The translations under genes and the position numbers were made by a program. Of a stretch of DNA of 64,000 nt, positions 49,901 through 62,221 are shown piece by piece. The notes below the pieces were generated by a model. It had not been told where the DNA came from. It worked only from the letters and a program-made list of their open reading frames with translations, and searched no databases. This DNA is from Scortum barcoo (taxonomy: Eukaryota; Chordata; Actinopteri; Centrarchiformes; Terapontidae), in the NCBI GenBank assembly GCA_023238725.1, contig CM041538.1:11158880-11222879 (forward strand). The letters are read 5' to 3'. Each line of letters opens with the position of its first letter. Within the stretch, counting starts at the first letter, position 1.

Positions 49901-52362
49901 AAGGAAAAACAGCAAATCTTAACATTTGCAAAGCTGGGACAATGAAAAAATTAACATGAAAAATGAGTCAAGTCATCAATAGTCAATTAATTTTCTGTCC
50001 TTCAGCTAACTGAAATCATTTCAGCTTTTATATTTTCCACATGATTTGTTTGCAGAATTCTTATCTTCTAAAGTAACTTACAGTGGGGCAAAAAAGTATT
50101 TAGTCAGCCACCAATTGTGCAAGTTCTCCCACTTAAAAGATGAGAGGTCTCCAATTTTCATCATAGGTATACCTCAACTATGAGAGACAAAATGAGAAAA
50201 AAAAAATCCAGAAAATCACATTGTCTGATTTTTAAAGAATTTATTTGCAAATTATGGTGGAAAATAAGTATTTGGTCAATAACAAAAGTTCATCTCAATA
50301 CTTTGTTATATACCCTTTGTTGGTCAATGACAGAGGTCAAACGTTTTCTGTAAGTCACAAGTCACAAGGTTTTCACACACTGTTGCTGGTATTTTGGCCC
50401 ATTCCTCCATGCAGATCTCCTTCTAGAGCAGTGATGTTTTGGGGCTGTCGCTGGGCAACACAGACTTTCAACTCCCTCCAAAGATTTTCTATGGGGTTGA
50501 GATCTGGAGACTGGCTAGGCCACTCCAGGACCTTGAAATGCTTCTTACGAAGCCACTCCTTCGTTGCCCGGGTGGTGTGTTTGGGATCATTGTCGTGCTG
50601 AAGGACCCAGCCATGTTTCATCTTCAATGCCCTTGCTGATGGAATGAGGTTTTCACTTAAAATCTCATGATACATGGCCCCATTCATTCTTTCCTTTACA
50701 CGGATCAGTCGTCCTGGTCCCTTTGCAGAAAAACAGCCCCAAAGCATGATGTTTCCACCCCCATGCTTCACAGTAGGTATGGTGTTCTTTGGATGCAACT
50801 CAGCATTCTTTCTCCTCCAAACACGACAAGTTGAGTTTTTACCAAAAAGTTCTATTTTGGTTTCATCTGACCATATGACATTCTCCCAATCCTCTTCTGG
50901 ATCATCCAAATGCTCTCTAGCAAACTTCAGACGGGCCTGGACATGTACTGGCTTAAGCAAGCAGGGGGACACGTCTGGCACTGCAGGATTTGAGTCCCTG
51001 GCGGCGGCGTAGTGTGTTACTGATGGTAGCCTTTGTTACTTTGGTCCCAGCTCTCTGCAGGTCATTCACTAGGTCCCCCCGTGTGGTTCTGGGATTTTTG
51101 CTCACCGTTCTTCGTGATCATTTTGACCCCACAGGGTGAGATCTTGCATGGAGCCCCAGATCGAGGGAGATTATCAGTGGTCTTGTATGTCTTCCATTTT
51201 CTAATTTCTAATTTCTTCACACCAAACTGCTTACCTATTGCAGATTCAGTCTTCCCAGCCTGGTGCAGGTCTACAATTTTGTTTCTGGTGTCCTTTGACA
51301 GCTCTTTGGTCTTGGCCATAGTGGAGTTTGGAGTCTGACTGTTTGAGGTTGTGGACAGGTGTCTTTTATACTGATAACGAGTTCAAACAGGTGCCATTAA
51401 TACAGGTAACGAGTGGAGGACAGAGGAGCCTCTTAAAGAAGAAGTTACAGGTCTGTGAGAGCCAGAAATCTTGCTTGTTTGTAGGTGACCAAATACTTAT
51501 TTTACTTTACGAGGAATTTACCAATTAATTCATTAAAAATCCTACAATGTGATTTCCTGGATTCTTTCCCCCCATTCTGTCTCTCATAGTTGAAGTGTAC
51601 CTATGATGAAAATTACAGACTCTCCTCATCTTTTTAAGTGGGAGAACTTGCACAATTGGTGGCTGACTAAATACTTTTTTGCCCCACTGTAAGTAGATAA
51701 ATGTAGTGAAGTAAAAAGTACAATCAGTCCTTTTCTCTGAAATGTGGTGGAGTAGAAGTACTTTAAATTTATACTGAGGTGCAGTAGTTGAGAAAGGATA
51801 CTGCTCAAATTGAACTTAATTGTGAAAACACAACTGGTGGTCTTTAAAGATCATCATATATCCCAAATTGTGGCCAAAAGTTTGGCCTTCCAAAGTTTTG
51901 TGTACAGTAATACTGAACTACAGACTGAAGTTCAGCTGAAACATTTTCTGTGGAACTAAAAGCTGTAATAAAATCTCAAACTGTTTCAGGAATACACAGA
52001 AGAGAACGAGGACAAGGCCATGTCATCACTTTTCCATTTGGTTTGCGAACTCTACAAGGTAAGGAAGTCCTCAAGTCGTTATAGGAAGTCCACTTTGGGG
52101 AATATGTACTACTTATTAAAAAAAAAAAAAAAAAAATTATATATTTGCCCATTACTGTAATACAACGTGTAACTAAGTATATCCCAGCCAGCAGTATCCT
52201 CAGCATCTGTGAATAAAATGAATAAAACTTTACTGTTTTTACTGTAGTCTTAGTTGTCAACATTAGTGTTGTGCACTTAACCGTCTGTGTGTCTGTCTTT
52301 AGGGTGTGAAGCCTCCAGCCTGCACTGGTGCCCCTGTCAAACTGGACCAAAGCTTCTGCTGA
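46901..52362 (+). CDS. ifi30: Gamma-interferon-inducible lysosomal thiol reductase (GILT)
   Basis: GILT reduces disulfides of endocytosed proteins in lysosomes for MHC class II presentation. Exons: 46901-47041, 48308-48496, 48587-48658, 48738-48827, 49325-49481, 51990-52058, 52303-52362 (TGA). The N-terminus MKSSGLFVVFLLICADW is a signal peptide. The active-site CxxC is CPAC in LYYESLCPACRVFITQQLF. The family signature CQHGEPECRGNIIEAC is complete across exons 3-4. LMHANAV and VPWVTFNG are typical of the C-terminal half. Start: first ATG, directly before the signal peptide. Oddity: exon 5 starts CLQL and then carries about four extra bases near 49337. The expected APSV...SWSSVDSCLKGDLGYQ reading lies in another frame, preceded by TAA. 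Both flanking exons keep phase for a 153-nt exon instead of the 157 present. With the shift, the frame stays open to TAA at 52371. A Tc1-like element sits in the next intron. The neighbours match human PIK3R2-IFI30. Confidence 0.92.
49325..49345 (+). other. ifi30: Apparent +4-nt frameshift in ifi30 exon 5
   Basis: After the acceptor at 49324 the exon reads TGT CTC CAG CTG (CLQL), which fits the family. The next bases ctaaaacgct appear where about six bases coding Tyr-Ala would be expected. The downstream frame that makes GDLGYQLMHAN is preceded by a stop (TAA) in these bases, and no alternative AG acceptor restores it. Real lesion, allele or assembly error. Confidence 0.7.
50081..51689 (-). 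mobile_element. Tc1-like DNA transposon, 1609 bp, in an ifi30 intron
   Basis: The ends cagtggggcaaaaaagtatt and aatacttttttgccccactg are inverted, and the homology runs further inward (cagccaccaattgtgcaag). TA flanks both ends (50079-50080 and 51690-51691). The minus strand carries transposase: N-terminal part MAKTKELSKDTRNKIVDLHQ at 51319 downward, then a long frame 50981-50373 with KPVHVQARLKFAREHLDDPE, VIWSDETKIELFG, VKHGGGNIMLWGCFSAKGPG, LQHDNDPKHTTRATKEWL and SPDLNPIENLWRELK. The DDE residues in this part look intact, but the N-terminal and C-terminal frames do not join and the last residues shift out of frame. Inactive, relatively young copy. Confidence 0.95.
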
Positions 52363-52368
52363 ATGCAC

Positions 52369-52374
52369 AATAAA
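52369..52374 (+). terminator. ifi30: Polyadenylation signal of ifi30
   Basis: AATAAA only 7 nt after the ifi30 stop. Another AATAAA-like hexamer lies near 52560. A very short 3'UTR is possible, or the second site is used. Confidence 0.5.
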
Positions 52375-55300
52375 ACAACTTTAAACTGTGCTAATGTTTG
52401 AAAACAGCATCGTAACCTACAAATATACCAAATAATATCTTAACTACACTAACTTGCTCTCATACTCGGCAATAGTAATCATAAAAATGTGGATGTGAAA
52501 TCATACAATGTGTTTTTATGTGTATCTTGTACTTTGATAGAATTGGACTTGGAAAGTGGAATAAATCCTCTAAGATCATCATGTTTTATAAGACAAAGAA
52601 ATAACAAAAGTCGGATAAATTTCCATATAATTTATTGGCATTTTCCACTTAAAACACCCTGAACTCCCGAGACTCTTTTGGCCTAAAATGAGGAACAAAA
52701 ATATAGTTCTTTTCTCTGACAAAAACATTGGAGTGGCAGATGTATACATACTTGTAAAGTATACTTGATTTTTAGGCTCCAGAACATAAACTCAAATGTC
52801 CTATGTTACAGTACTTCGTCTCAACAGACATGTTTGAAGAATAAATAGTTTTATAGAACTTTGCACGACACAGAGGCTGAGAAAACGAGACAGCGTGAAC
52901 ATTAATGGTGGCAGTATCAGCGCAACACTAACGGAGCGAAAGCAGGGGGAGTCCTGCTCCTCAACACATTTAACACTGTGGCATTGATGATCCTGTGACG
53001 AGCCACAGCACTGTTTAACATGCCGATGCAGTGCCTTCCATCACCGAACGACAAACCTGCAATGATCCCAAAGGATAAATGTGCCACGACGAGCAAGCAA
53101 AACATGTTTTCTCACTTTGAGCTTTAAGTGATTAACTTATACTTTCTGTTGGGCTGTAATGCTTACAGGGTTTTTAATACTATCTGGAAATAAAAAATAT
53201 CATCACTTTATATGCTGTAGCTGTCACACAGGGAGGCACAGAATTTCATTTAGATGAAAAATTTTAGAGATTTTGACTTAGTTATTTTTTATCTCCATAT
53301 AAACTATGAACATATGTCTAAATCTTTTACCAAGTGTATGATGTCTAACCGGGTGTTTGAGATCTTTTATTGACTTGTCGACATTTTTTTCCCACAACTT
53401 GGGAGAAATGTGCTTTTTAATCAGGTTTTATCAGGTACTGCGAGGGCTCAATCATTGGGTCAGTTTGACAGCTCCTGCATTCTTTGTGGAGAGGAGGTTT
53501 AAACTTCAATATTTTGACTTCTTTGGTACCATAACCCAAAGCTTAAAGGGAGAAAAAAAAAACTTTTCGGAAGGAGATTAAAAGTTTAAATCCAGCCTCA
53601 GCTCATTTAACAATACAATATGAAAGCATTTCTAATTTGACAGTTTTTAAGTGCTTTACAAGCAGGTAAATAGTCTAAGATTTATTGTCAGGGTGATGCT
53701 AAAGAAAAAGCCATGAGAAGTGAAAAGCATTCGTACAAATTTTGGCTTGTTGATGGCGCCAGATATAAAGTGTGACTGTCACAAACACATTTCATCCAAA
53801 CGCTCTGCTGCTGCCAACGTTTACATGGCATCTTCACCATGAGTGATTTCGAGTTAAACATGAAAACCTGACTTATATGTAGCTTAATTTCTCAGATTCT
53901 CATCTGATTGTTTACACAGCCAATATTTCGTCTGACAACACCTCAGCAAATCCATTAGAATATGTGTGTGAGGACAGAGCCAGAATATTGCTGCTATCAT
54001 TAGACGCACTGCGGCTCGGCATGTTAAAAACAGCATGATGGTCCTTTTTCAACAGGCTCCAGCCACTTCTATCACAGGTAAGGCTGATCAATAAAGCTTA
54101 CTATCTGAGTTAATGAAATACTGTTAGACTAGTGTTTCCTACGACTGCCTGACCAGGAAGTGCATCCTCTCTTGTTTAGTGCTCGTTTGCTTCCTGGTCG
54201 TTCTACCTCAGCGACAGCAACAAACACGGCTCTAGACTGAACGTGTACTTGGTACAGAAAAAGTCCTGAACTCTTGAAACTACACACATTCTCAAGTCTC
54301 AGCTGTCTGATTAGGAAAGGGCTGGACAGGCTGATCACAAAATCTAATAAATTGTCTGCTTTAAATACTGTTAACATGTATCATTCGTAAAAACTAACAC
54401 TATAAAGTCGGCGACTCCGATACAATCATCAGGTTAAAATCTCTAGTGTAAAAATGTACAGCATCGTAGGCTGGCAGGCGTTTGCGTGTTTTCAACACTC
54501 ATGTCACACAGTTATCCCAGTTGAGCACTTGTGACCAAATAAGACTGATAACCTGATGGAACACGATCTCTTTAGTTTAAACTCCAGGCGATTGATGTCT
54601 GTCAGCGATGCTTGAAACTATGCTCTTGGTGATCTCTGCATCAGGACCTGTTGGGAGGGCGGGAACATACAAAAACCCCACAGTGACATTTGGAATTATA
54701 AGATCCTAACTGATTCAGAGAAGACTTAAAAAAATAAAATTTTAAATAACAAACAGGTCTTTAAATGTGGCCAAAGTTTAACTTTTGTATAAAAATGTTA
54801 AAAGGAACAATCAGGCTCAGATTCACCGTTCACAATGAACTGCTTCTAATCTGTTTTACAGCGTTGCTTAAAGCTTCTGCACTCCTCTTGGTTTTTGGGT
54901 GTCAATAAATTAAATGAGGCTCAAATCATGTAAGTTTGTAGAGGAGATGGAAATGATGACAGGGCCCAATTAAAGGATAAAAGTGGTAATGTTCTGTTTT
55001 TCTTACTGTCAACAAATCACATGAAAAAGACCAAAATCCACAAGGAGCTAAACCTACAAACAATTATAATCTGTGTAAAATAAACATCAGTGAGCTATGC
55101 TGTTGCACCCGCAGGATAGCTCCTGCACTATGAGCCTGCAGGTTATTTCAGACAAACCTGTCCTGCTGCAGTAAATAAATGCTTTGTAGCTGAATGATTG
55201 AGTATTAATCTGCTCAAAGCAGTCCTTAACACATGCATGATTTACTCACTGTAGAAAAAAAAAACTACAGTGCCCAAGCTGTTTTATTCTAAAAATTATT

Positions 55301-56828
55301 ATTATTATTGGTTTTGGTCTTTGGGATTTTATAGGTCATGGGAATTGTTGACGACAAGAAAGAGTACAATTCATTACACCATCCTCAAAGGTTTATCAAT
55401 TCACAGCATCAGTTCCCAAACATTCAACAGTGGCTGTTTAAAATTAAAACAGACTTTTAAGACTCTGAAACAGTCTATAGATTCAGAAAGGCAGCTATTA
55501 TTTCTGGGAGCAGAACTGTCATTGAGGAACAAGGTTCACAGATCTGCTCAGGGAACTCTGCAGTTATGAATTAGCCTAAAATACTGTAATCTTAGAGAAT
55601 AGAGACATAAATAACCTTATAATGCCAGTGGTCTTATAATTCCAGTATCATCTGTTGGCCAAGTCTGTCAAATCGTCTGTTGTGAACCACTGAATTTCTG
55701 AATCAATCAACCAGTTACGGTTCCTGCCCTGCCCTCTGGTGCCTGGAGTCAGATGTCCTGCACTGTGTCTGTGTGATCAGTAGGCCTACAGTGGATGAAG
55801 CCCTTTGTGTGACTGAATAGAAGAGCTGAAGGGCAGAGACGGTAAAGTGCTACTGCGGACTGGAGGCACCCTGATTAAAAAAAAAAACTAAACTGAAAAA
55901 CAAACAAAAAATACACTTTTCAAGCACATAAACACAGACAAGACCAGCAAATGTACAACAACAGAACTGTTCCAAAATTGAAACCCCTAAAACAACGACA
56001 CCATTCAAAATCATCTCAGGTAAAAAAATAAACTAATTATACAGGTGGTGTCTTTTGTTTTGTCAACAGGTGAGACTGGGGTACAGTCCTCTTCAGTGTT
56101 CAATCTCTGCAGTGCTACAAGCTGGTTTAAATAGATATTATTTGATTGCTTCAGTTGCCAAATCTTCTATTAAAGGGTTTTAATTAAGTGTAGAGACACG
56201 CAGGTCGAACAAAGTCTCAGCTGTCTCTGATTCAGAGGTAAATCAAACAGGAAAGACAGTTTGGGGTCAGGGGTCAGGTCGGGGGTACCCACTACATCCG
56301 TGCTACATTATATTTATGTTTCTCTTCATACCCTGAGGTTTAGGTCCATCGCTTTTCTCAATAGTCATCCTGTATTTGGTAAAATGATCAATCTCTCATG
56401 TCATTCTTAATTAAACAAAAAAAATCACGCTCACAAATTCCGACCAGGTAAATTTCACATCCTAAATTAAAACTATGGTGCAAAATAATTTCCAAGACCC
56501 TGTCAAGCCACAGCGATCCTCGTTCGCTGTGCGCATCTTAATGTCACAACAGTTTGTTTTGGAGGAAGACATTTCCTTTACCTTTTGCTCTCTGTAAGAG
56601 CATCAACTCTCTTCTTCACAGTAAAAATGCAGCAGTCTTTGTCTGGGACTCTCTCCGAACTGAAGCTACAACAAAGCAGGACGGGACACGAAGGCCAATC
56701 AGGCATCCAAAGAGAGGCTAAAACGATTCTTCTTATTAGAGTATAAAATAAACCAGAGGGGGAACGTCACTCAGTTCTCCAGAAGAAGGGGGTCTCCAGT
56801 GTAAAGGGACTGTAGTGATTTTACAGAC
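52375..56828. other. Intergenic region between ifi30 and pde4c
   Basis: About 4.4 kb, mostly AT-rich, with no recognised gene. In human, MPV17L2 and RAB3A lie at this position; I find no exon of either on either strand. A minus-strand ORF at 52917-53105 is listed separately. TTTATT near 52631 would be a minus-strand polyadenylation hexamer and could mark a transcript end there. Confidence 0.5.
52917..53105 (-). CDS. Hypothetical small ORF, 62 aa, possible signal peptide
   Basis: Reads from ATG 53105 down to TGA at 52917. It begins MFCLLVVAHLSFGIIAGLSF, a hydrophobic signal-peptide-like stretch, then has charged residues (RHRIINATVLNVLRSRTPP). Purine context before the ATG is acceptable. No family recognised. 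A minus-strand AATAAA sits about 290 nt downstream (52631-52636). It may be chance or a real small secreted peptide or last exon. Confidence 0.2.
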   Translation of the reverse strand: MFCLLVVAHLSFGIIAGLSFGDGRHCIGMLNSAVARHRIINATVLNVLRSRTPPAFAPLVLR

Positions 56829-56834
56829 TTTATT
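56829..56834 (-). terminator. pde4c: Polyadenylation signal of pde4c
   Basis: TTTATT on the plus strand is AATAAA on the minus strand, 77 nt beyond the pde4c stop codon at 56911. Confidence 0.65.
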
Positions 56835-56910
56835 GGTGAAGGCCTGCCCTGCCTCCGTCTCACTACATCCCGCACTCGCGTCTCACAGGCGGGGCAGGTT
56901 GTGCTGGTTG

Positions 56911-59900
56911 TTACGTGCCCATACGCAGGCAGGCCACCCCATCGCCCTCCTGGCTCCTGTCTCTGTCCCTGTCGGTGCCCTCCCGTCGTGGGGAGGCCAG
57001 CGTCCTGTGAGGATGGGGGCTCCGCACCGACATGGCAGCCAGATTCAGGGTCCGAGATGGGTGAGGCGAGGGTGGGCGGTACCTGCTGCTGCTGCGCGGG
57101 TCTGGTGATAAAGAGGGAGAGGAGGAGTCCTGGTGCCGCTCCCCACCTGACTGGAACTCCTCTTCTAAGGGGCTCTCCAGGTCAGACTCCACCTCCACCT
57201 CATCCTCCTCTTCTTCCTCCAGAGTGAGTTCAAACTGGAACTTGTCTCCTCCTCCTCCTCCTCCTCCTCCTGAAGGCACAGCCCCTCCTGCTCCCACAAC
57301 TTCTCCCCCTGGCCCCACCTCTGCATGGTGCTCCTCGGGGCTGGAGGGCGACGGGCTGCGGGGGATCATGCTCTGGTACCACTCCCTGTTGTCCTCCAGT
57401 GTGTCCAGGATGTCCTGGGCGTCGGGGTGCACCAAGTCTGCCCATGTCTCCCACAGAGGGTGAACAATGTAGTCAATGAACCCCACCTAGTCACAGAAAT
57501 GATCAATTATTAATAGTAAGAATTAATAATAACAGTAATAAACACACAAATATAATAGAAGTAAAGTATGTAAAACTAAACAAAATATGAAGGGGTAACC
57601 AGGAACATAGACCATGACTTAGACTTGATAAAAGTAACTATGTTTTTCAAAATAATGATCTGCCTAATATACAACATGAGCTCTGTGTCTTCTGTATGTG
57701 TGTATGTATGTATAATGGTTGATGTATTAAGTACCCTGCGCAATAAAATTAACAGTTGACGGAAACCAAAATCAAGCCTGGATTCAAAATCACACCAAAG
57801 CAAAGTGAAAAATTGAAATTACAGGCTAGTCCAACTTGCATGAATTTCATCAAGGCAACTCATAATGTGACAAGTGACTCATAATGTAAGTAGTGTGTAC
57901 GGCTCCCACATGTTTGTATGCACTCCCGACAATGTCTGGGCATGCTCCTGATGAAACGATGGATGGTGTCCTGGGGAGATCTCCTCCCAGACCTGGATCA
58001 GGACATCAGTGAGCTCCTGGAACATTCTGTGGTGCTACTCCATGACATCTGATGGACTGATACATAACATCCTAGAGGTTCTCAATTGGATTCTGGTCTG
58101 GGGAATGCGAAGGTCAGTCAATAGCATCAATGCCTCCATCATCCAGGAACTGCCTACACACTCTAGCACCTTGAGGCTGGGCATTACTCTGACCCAGTAG
58201 GAACCCAGGGTCCACTGCATCAGCATAAGGTCTGACAATGGCTGTGAGGATTTCATCCCAGTAAATAACAGCAGGGAGGAACGGGGCGAACACTGCCAGA
58301 GTCCTACAAAATGACCTCCAGCAAGATACTGGTGTGCATGTTTCTGACCAAACTGTCAAAAACAGACTCAGTGAGGTTTGCATGAGGGCCCGATGTCCTC
58401 TAGTGGGACCTGTGCTCACAGCCCAGCACCAGAACACCAGAATTGGCCTTGGTCTGACATAGGTTCCCCTTTTCCATTCACAGTTAAGAGCAAGCTCAGA
58501 CTGAGCATATATGATGCAGCACGACTGGTTTGGCAGTGGGTCAGTGATGGTTTGGGGATGCATATCACTGGAGGTTCACACAGACCTTCACATAATAGAC
58601 AGCGGTACCCTGACTGCACAAAGGAGCAGATACTGTTCCTGCTGCTGGGGTGATGCCCTTCTACAGTCCTGTCCAGCTCTCCTCGTGTAACAGCCCATCT
58701 CCTGGTATCTTCTCCATGCTCTTGGGACTGTGCTGGGAAACACAGCAAACCTTTTTGCGAGGCACATATGGTGCCACCCTGGAGGAGCTGGGTTGCCTGT
58801 GCAACCTGCAGGTCTGTTCCATGTTACCAGTAGTGACAAGGACAAAACTAGAGAATGATCAGCCAGGAAGGATAAGGAGAGAGTAATTGTCTGTGGCCAC
58901 CACCTGCAAAACCATTCTCTTATTGCGGGTTGTCTTGTCTCTCAAATGAACCTGTTGTCATTTTTATTTGCGCTAAAACAGGTCAAATTCATTCACAATT
59001 GCTTTTCTAACTGGGGATATTGAACTTAAATGATTTGTTACATTGTGATGATTAAGTGTTCTCTTCATTTTTTTGAGCAGTGCAGTAACCAAAACTGCTA
59101 ACCAGCAGCAGCAGGTTTGTCTATGTTTTTAGTACATTTTGAAATACTTACAATGACTTGAATTCAGTTTACTTAGGATGATGTTTATAAAGACATTAGC
59201 AAAAAGAAGAGAAAACATTGACAGTCATTTAAAATAAACATAGATACAATGAGGTTTACCTTTAATAGCCAACATACCAAAAGTTTTGCTGTTGTTGCTT
59301 TCAGGCTCTTTTATATTAATCTGGAAGTGGACAGACAATCTAAAACTCCTCTAAGTTTATAACATTTCTTTTTCCCACTGGGAGTTACCTGGTTCTTCTC
59401 TATGGAGGCATTGTGTTTGTCACACATGGGACTGATCTCCATGCCCTTGTCCCGCTCTCGGTCTCCCTGGGTGAAGAACTCCACCATGATGCGTTCCGTC
59501 CACCGCCGGTACAGCTCCAGTGGTTTGGTTGGATTGCTCAAGTCGGCACAGTGGACCATGTTCTGCAGAACCTGGAGGAAATGCATGCAGTCAGACTAAA
59601 CAACAGTGTAGACTAGCTCAGCTGTGCACAGGTGTGGTGACCACCATGTGTCCAGCAGGCGGCAGCACATTCACACTGACTCTCTAGTCGAACAGGGAGT
59701 GTGGAAAAATGCCGCCCAGATCTACTGCTTATTATTTACTGCTCACTTTAAGGAATTTAGTCTAAAGAAGTTTTTTAATTAATGATCTATTTCTAGATCA
59801 CAAAAAAATTAATCCATTCACTGTCTGTAATTTTTATTTAATATGTATATTCTGACATTTCGTGTCAGTGGTTGGAGGGGCGTTCTCACCTGGATGCGGT

Positions 59901-62188
59901 CAGAGTAGTTGTCGAGCAGCAGGACGCCCAGACTCGTCACCTTCTTGGTTTCCACCATTGTCTTCATGTCCGCCAAGAAGTTCATGTGTTTGGACATGTC
60001 TGTGGCGAGCACCTAGTGAAGATGACAAACAGTACCAACAGGCTTTCAAAAACATTCTCAGTCACTCTGTTTGAATGAAATGATGATCACGCTTCCCATG
60101 TGGCCTTACTGGTTTTTGAAGGTTTATTAGAGGGTCTTGAGGTACACTTTATACTGCATGTGTTGCAGAGTGTCTTGTCCTTATATGCATGTAAATGTAT
60201 CAATCACAGCAAAGGGTTTCAAGTTTTTAAATCTGAATAAACAAAGATACTTCTGTATCACTGCAGCAGTGCTGAGCTGCACTTGTGCTGGCTCTGTGTG
60301 TGGTTTGGATCATTAAGACACAGAGTCACAGTCCTTGGGTTGTCCATTTCAAATCAAGTGTGAGTCCAACAAATTAACTAAACAAAATACTTATGGTTCT
60401 TGTGTTCTGGGTGTTCTTGCCGACTCATAAAGTAATCAGCATTTGTATAGTCTCTATCACTGCTGCACTAGTGTTTTGTCATTTGTTTGCCTCTTTCTCA
60501 ACACTTTTTCCCCCGTTGTTTGTTCCATCCAGCTGAAGATAAAAACCAAAGGCTGTGTTTGCCTTCTTTCTTCTGCGTCAGCTGCAAAATGATATTTTGC
60601 CAGCAGCCGTCTCAAAGCAGGCTGTGACTGGATACATGAAGCTGCTGTATCAGCGGGCCTTCTCTGAACATAAACTTTACTGAAGCATGATCAAAACATA
60701 GTGAGAAATTGTAAAGCAACAGCCCAGGTGCCATGCGATTGAAAGGTAATTCAATGTGTTGTGTACAGAAGTGCAGCAGTCTCACCATGTCGATCACCAT
60801 CTTGCGGAGGGAGTCTCTCTGCTTCTTGCTGAGGTTTTGGAAGATGTCACAGTTGTCTTCTTGGAGCAGTTTGAAACCCACAGCGAGGTGGTGATTCTCC
60901 AGCACCGAGGCATCGTTGTACATCAGCGCTAGCTCTGAACCTGCAGAGATGTCAGCTGAAACTGTTAAAACTGTACAACAGGACCCCTTAAACATTTTTC
61001 TGGTTCAATTAGAACTGTGTTAGTAGTGTACAGAGGCAGACAGAAACCTACTGGTGTTTATTAAGAACTGGTTGGTGACTCCTGGGTGGTCGACATCATG
61101 AATGGCACTGGCAAACAGAGCAGCCATGATCTCCAGGTCTGTGAACACCGCCTGGAATACACAAAACAGAAAAAACATTTGTTCAAGACAACACACACAT
61201 CATATTGTAACTACGATTTATTTTGAACAAAAACAGACCACTGTGAGAGCAGGGCATTTGCTGCAGAGACAGAGCTGTTTAGGACCATCCGCTGCGTCCC
61301 AAAATCTATGAAACCTAATCATTTGCCACAAGTACCAAGAAGCTACAACCTGAGACAGTTTCCTCGGCTTACCTCTAAAGCAGGGGTGGACAGTAGGACA
61401 TGGGTGGACTGCACCACGTCAGCTGCATGAATGTTGTTGTGATACGCAACGTCCGCGTGGTAGTGGTCCTCCAAGGTCATCATGAAAGTGACGAAGGTGT
61501 CAATTGGGATCTTAAACGTTTTCAGGAGGTCTCGCTCCTGCAAGAGTCAAAACAAGAGTGACTGTCACATTAACAAGTTTTTCTCTCCTGTTAATTCTGA
61601 TAAAAAGTGAAGCTGTCTGAACATTTCACAGGGTGAAATGCACTGTAGACTTCACAGTAACGTATTTATCATTAAAATCAATGTCTCAGTGATTTACGGA
61701 TGTTGAAACAATAACTCCTAAGTTTAACTGTTATTGATAGGGCCTATATAATGTTTAAGCTTTTGTAATGTATCACATTCTGATCATCTCTTTTGTGAAG
61801 TAAGCAGACGTAGAGCTGAGGGATCCTCCTACCTGGAAGATGGCGTACATGATCACCATCAGGGGGCGGTTCCCAGAAAATTCTGCTACTTTGAATATAT
61901 CCAGACCCCAACGATTAATGTCCTCGACCTCCTAGAAAAGAAAAACAGGACGTCTATGAGACATGCTGTGTTTGTGTGTGTATGTTTCTATCAGTGTGCG
62001 AGTGTGTGGACCCACCTTGGCCAGGAGACTCTCGTGCGGCGTGTTGACTCCAAATCGAGGGATGCAGGCAGGTGCTAAGCTGGGGCTCTGAGTGGCCTTT
62101 TTCACACCGCTGATCTGTGACATTGGCCTCTTCTTCTTCTCCTTCTCCTTGGGAGGTGGAGACAGGATCTCCACATCATGTTGTTTCT
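56911..62188 (-). CDS. pde4c: cAMP-specific 3',5'-phosphodiesterase 4 (PDE4C-like), partial
   Basis: Hydrolyses cAMP to AMP. Minus-strand exons in transcript order: 62188-62016, 61931-61833, 61537-61373, 61151-61052, 60940-60786, 60012-59890, 59571-59389, 57486-56911 (stop at 56911). Phases all agree (523 residues here). The first exon reads KQHDVEILSPPPKEKEKKKR, the linker after UCR2. The catalytic domain shows YHADVAYHNNIHAADVVQST and SAIHDVDHPGVTNQF (metal-binding His/Asp), LALMYNDASVLENHHLAVGF, VLQNMVHCADLSNPTKPLEL and ISPMCDKHNASIEKNQ, whose Gln is the purine-selective glutamine, then VGFIDYIVHPLWETWADL. The tail NREWYQSMIPRSPSP, an 8-Gly run and FQFELTLEEEEED fit PDE4C better than PDE4A. 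UCR1, UCR2 and the start codon were not found up to 64000, so the gene runs off the right edge. A Tc1-like element lies in the intron 57487-59388. Family certain; paralog from tail and synteny. Confidence 0.95.
57246..57271. repeat. (TCC)n microsatellite coding a Gly run in pde4c
   Basis: Trinucleotide run of about eight units that, on the minus strand, encodes eight consecutive glycines directly before DKFQFELTLEE. Length variation would change only the Gly count. Confidence 0.85.
57770..59083 (-). mobile_element. Decayed Tc1-like DNA transposon in the last pde4c intron
   Basis: The right end reads agtgttctcttcatttttt then gagcagtg, the terminal motif of a common fish Tc1-like family. The left end is diverged and I place it only roughly; similarity to that family's tail (acaggctagtccaactt) is visible near 57822. 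Minus-strand frames give transposase pieces such as VIYWDEILTAIVRPYADAV, GFLLGQSNAQPQGARVCRQF and DDGGIDAID, split over frames with several stops. The usual Q-D-N-A-R-P-H catalytic block reads QSNAQPQ, so a DDE aspartate is replaced. It shares the minus orientation of pde4c. Non-functional. Confidence 0.85.
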
Positions 62189-62221
62189 CTGCAACAAGCA
62201 CGAACAGATGCAGACACATAC

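Noticed and set aside
50245..51338. Plus-strand ORFs inside the Tc1-like element
   Set aside because: They are antisense to the transposase, which is on the minus strand with its DDE motifs.
57224..57463. Plus-strand Pro-rich ORF over the pde4c last exon
   Set aside because: It is the complement of the Gly/Glu-rich PDE4 tail and TCC repeat.
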